A stretch of 64,000 nt of DNA, from assembly GCF_000429765.1 (NCBI RefSeq), contig NZ_AUCM01000007.1, positions 1 through 64,000 on the forward strand, in the 5' to 3' direction. The notes under the pieces are model-generated. The model did no database searches and was not told the origin of the DNA. It was given only the letters and a program-made list of their open reading frames with translations. Both the position numbers and the translations under genes were made by a program. Shown here in pieces: positions 61,839 to 64,000 of the stretch (the first letter of the stretch is position 1; every line of letters begins with the position of its first letter). This DNA is from Gemmobacter nectariphilus DSM 15620 (GTDB taxonomy: Bacteria; Pseudomonadota; Alphaproteobacteria; Rhodobacterales; Rhodobacteraceae).

Positions 61839-63011
61839 ATGACTGATCGGATGCGTTTTGGCATCTTTCTGGCGCCATTTCACAAGCCAGGCATCAACCC
61901 GACCCTTGCGCTGGAGCAAGACCTCGAGCTGGTCCAGTGGCTTGACCGCTGCGATTATGACGAGGTCTGGTTTGGCGAGCATCATTCCGCCGGATCCGAG
62001 ATTTCGGCCAGCCCGGAGCTGATGATCGCAACCGCCGCCCCCCGGACCCGGCGCATCAAGCTGGGGACCGGCGTTGTGTCGGTCAGCTATCACAACCCGC
62101 TCTGGGTGGCCGAGCGCATGGTGCAGCTGGATCACCTGACGCGCGGCCGCGCGATGCTGGGGGTCGGGCCGGGCTCGCTGCCGACCGATGCCGCGATGAT
62201 CGGGCTGACGCAGGCCGATACGCGCGGGCTTCTGGCGGACGGGCTGGACATCATGACGCGCCTGATCCGCTCGGACGAGCCGATCAATTTCGAGAACGAC
62301 CGCTGGGTTCTGAAAGACGCCCGGCTGCACCTGCGGCCCTATTCCAACTTCGACATTGCCACGGCGGCGGTTGCCTCTCCGACCGGGCCGAAACTGGCGG
62401 GCCGCTATGGCACTGGCCTGATCTCGATCGGGGCGACGACCGCGGCGGGGTTTGATGCGCTGGCGCTGCACTGGGATGTGGTCGAGGCCGAGGCCAAGCA
62501 TTACGGCCACACGCCGGACCGGTCGAAATGGCGGCTTGTCGGCCTGTGCCATATCGCGGAAACCGCCGAACAGGCGCGGCGCGACGTCGAATACGGGATC
62601 GAACACTGGTTCCACTATTTCCAGGAAATCGCCGCCTTCCCGCAGATGTCGATGCCCGGCGCCAATGCGCGCGAGATGATCGACTTCATCAACGATACCG
62701 GCTTTGGCGCCATCGGCACGCCCGAGATGTGCCGCGCCCAGATCGACCGGCTGTGGAAGCAGTCGAATGGCGGCTTTGGCGCCTATCTGCTGCTGGGCCA
62801 TAACTGGGCCAACTTCGAGGCGACGAAGAAATCCTATGAGCTGATCGCGCGCGAGGTTTTCCCGCATTTCCAGGGTCAGCACCGCTCGACCATGGAAGCG
62901 GCGATCCGCGCCCAGAAGATGCGCCCCGATCTGGCGGCGGTGCATTCGAAAGCCGTGGAAACCGCGCAAGAGCTTTATGCCGCCGAAAAGGCATCGCGCG
63001 CCGCATCCTGA
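61839..63011 (+). CDS. LLM-class flavin-dependent monooxygenase
   Basis: 390 residues from ATG 61839, 6 nt after GGAGGAG. Luciferase-like fold (TIM barrel) with RFGIFLAPFHKPGINP, LVQWLDRCDYDEVWFGEHHSAG, TRRIKLGTGVVSVSYHNPLWVAERMVQLDHLTRGRAMLGVGPG. It resembles limonene or alkane-type FMNH2-dependent monooxygenases. Its reductase partner is not adjacent. A LysR-type gene follows in convergent orientation, 178 bp downstream, and could control it, although LysR regulators are more often divergent. Confidence 0.9.
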   Translation: MTDRMRFGIFLAPFHKPGINPTLALEQDLELVQWLDRCDYDEVWFGEHHSAGSEISASPELMIATAAPRTRRIKLGTGVVSVSYHNPLWVAERMVQLDHLTRGRAMLGVGPGSLPTDAAMIGLTQADTRGLLADGLDIMTRLIRSDEPINFENDRWVLKDARLHLRPYSNFDIATAAVASPTGPKLAGRYGTGLISIGATTAAGFDALALHWDVVEAEAKHYGHTPDRSKWRLVGLCHIAETAEQARRDVEYGIEHWFHYFQEIAAFPQMSMPGANAREMIDFINDTGFGAIGTPEMCRAQIDRLWKQSNGGFGAYLLLGHNWANFEATKKSYELIAREVFPHFQGQHRSTMEAAIRAQKMRPDLAAVHSKAVETAQELYAAEKASRAAS

Positions 63012-63189
63012 CAGGTCAACCAGCCTGATACATCACCTGCTGTGCGGTCGAGGGCCGCACAGCGCCCTTGTCGTGATGGTGCCTGACGTGCGCCCCGCCG
63101 GGCACATCGACCAGCCGGACGGGGGCCCGAGGGCCGCGTCGTTACCGCCAACCTGCCGCAGGCTGGATATCCGCAAGGCCGCATCCAGC

Positions 63190-64000
63190 CTAGCCGGGCA
63201 GAACCTCGGCCAGCAAGGGGTTCGGATAGCGCCGCGCGCGGGTGACGGCAAAGAACGTCTCGCCAATCCCGTCCAGCCGGCTTGCCTCGACCAGAAGGCC
63301 CGATTGCAATTCGTCGCGCACGACGATCGGGGGAATGATGGCCAGACCGGCATCGGCGCGGGCCAGCAGGCGGATCATGGCCATGTCATCAACCTCGCCG
63401 GCAAAGACGGGGGTGACCTGCAAGCGGGCGCTCAGGGCATCAAAGGCCGCGCGCAGGCCCGTCTCGCGCGTTGGCACGATCAGGGGATGGCTGGCCAGCA
63501 GCGTGCGCAATGGCGCCGGCGTGGGCCCGACCCGCGCCGGCGTGCCGATCAGGCTGACCGGCTGTTCGTCCAGACGGTGGATCAGCAGCGGGCTGGCGGC
63601 ATCGCGGGCCGGGGCAAGATTGGTCAGGATCACGTCCAGCGCCAGCCCGTCAAGCCCGCGCAGAAGTTCATCCTGCGAGCCGGACCGCAGCACAACCTCG
63701 ACATCGGGCCGCCCCAGCACGGGGCGCAAGAACTGCATCTGGAAGTTGCGCGACAGCGTGGCCAGCGCCCCCACCCGCAGCGCGCGCCGCGTGCGGCCGG
63801 TCTCGCGCAGCGTGGCGACCAGATCATCGGCGGTGCGAAAGATCGCCTCGGCATGGTCCAGCGCGATGCGCCCTGCCTCGGTCAGCACAAGGCCCCGGCC
63901 CTGCCGGTCGAACAGATCCTGCCCAAGCGCCGCCTCCAGCGCTCGAAGCTGGGTGGACAGCGCCGATTGCGACAGGTTCAGCGCCCGCGCGGCGCCAACC
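63190..64000 (-). CDS. LysR-family transcriptional regulator (N-terminal residues beyond window)
   Basis: Open from the window edge to TAA/TGA at 63190; about 270 residues visible. The N-terminal helix-turn-helix is partly present: AARALNLSQSALSTQLRALEAALGQDLFDRQGRGLVLTEAG. The substrate-binding domain follows (RVGALATLSRNFQMQFLRPVLGRPDVEVVLRSG). About 20 N-terminal residues lie outside the window. It converges on the monooxygenase gene; its target is unknown. Confidence 0.9.
   Translation of the reverse strand, partial: VGAARALNLSQSALSTQLRALEAALGQDLFDRQGRGLVLTEAGRIALDHAEAIFRTADDLVATLRETGRTRRALRVGALATLSRNFQMQFLRPVLGRPDVEVVLRSGSQDELLRGLDGLALDVILTNLAPARDAASPLLIHRLDEQPVSLIGTPARVGPTPAPLRTLLASHPLIVPTRETGLRAAFDALSARLQVTPVFAGEVDDMAMIRLLARADAGLAIIPPIVVRDELQSGLLVEASRLDGIGETFFAVTRARRYPNPLLAEVLPG

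Noticed and set aside
1-64000. CRISPR array, tRNA or rRNA
   Set aside because: No regularly spaced identical repeats and no cloverleaf or conserved rRNA stretches were seen by reading; a dedicated scan was not possible.

Overview
The window reads as a chromosome segment of a GC-rich alphaproteobacterium, most likely Rhodobacterales (Paracoccus/Rhodobacter relatives). The reasons are strong G/C third positions, many 1-4 nt start/stop overlaps between neighbouring genes, a UgpBAEC-like sugar-phosphate importer, a LuxR-regulator-rich attachment region with a CsgG/HfaB-type holdfast anchor operon, and type I secreted RTX proteins. No tRNA, rRNA, CRISPR array, insertion sequence or replication origin was recognised.

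Left part (1-9300): the 3' end of an RTX protein, a lipoprotein, a large secreted protein with three tandem G-x-W-x-G modules, then a tightly overlapped three-gene unit (sensor-only membrane protein, sensor-MFS fusion, ABC_sub_bind periplasmic protein). A decayed C-terminal piece of a protocatechuate dioxygenase alpha subunit (pcaG) lies at the end.

9308-15874: a minus-strand Ugp/MalK-type ABC importer operon (phosphodiesterase, binding protein, two permeases, [10 protein letters not shown] phosphatase, ATPase). It is divergent from a TetR gene, with a perfect inverted repeat between them.

16066-23388: a membrane redox module on the minus strand (ApbE FMN transferase, PepSY-flavodoxin-FNR fusion, DUF2271 protein, poly-aspartate secreted protein; then b561 cytochrome and a PepSY protein), divergent from an OmpR/histidine kinase pair. 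Phased CTGA repeats lie between them. 23488-26828: a minus-strand envelope lipid/glycan operon (GT2 glycosyltransferase, LAB_N protein, PAP2 phosphatase, ArnT-like GT39).

27316-36449: a dipeptide-type ABC importer operon containing a gamma-glutamyltransferase, polysaccharide deacetylase, SDR and GntR regulator.

36691-48370: signalling and attachment. It holds a hybrid histidine kinase with HPt, a SUOX-like periplasmic protein, two LuxR-type response regulators, a 41-residue membrane peptide gene, a protein with possible degenerate receiver folds, then lipoprotein / HfaA-like / HfaB / HfaD and an L,D-transpeptidase. 48514-60852 is one 4112-residue RTX adhesin, sharing a terminator with the transpeptidase. 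The right end has a 1-kb non-coding stretch, a luciferase-like monooxygenase and a partial LysR regulator. A plausible reading of 37-61 kb is a surface-attachment island in which a phosphorelay and LuxR regulators control holdfast anchors and a giant type I secreted adhesin; this link is inferred from position only.
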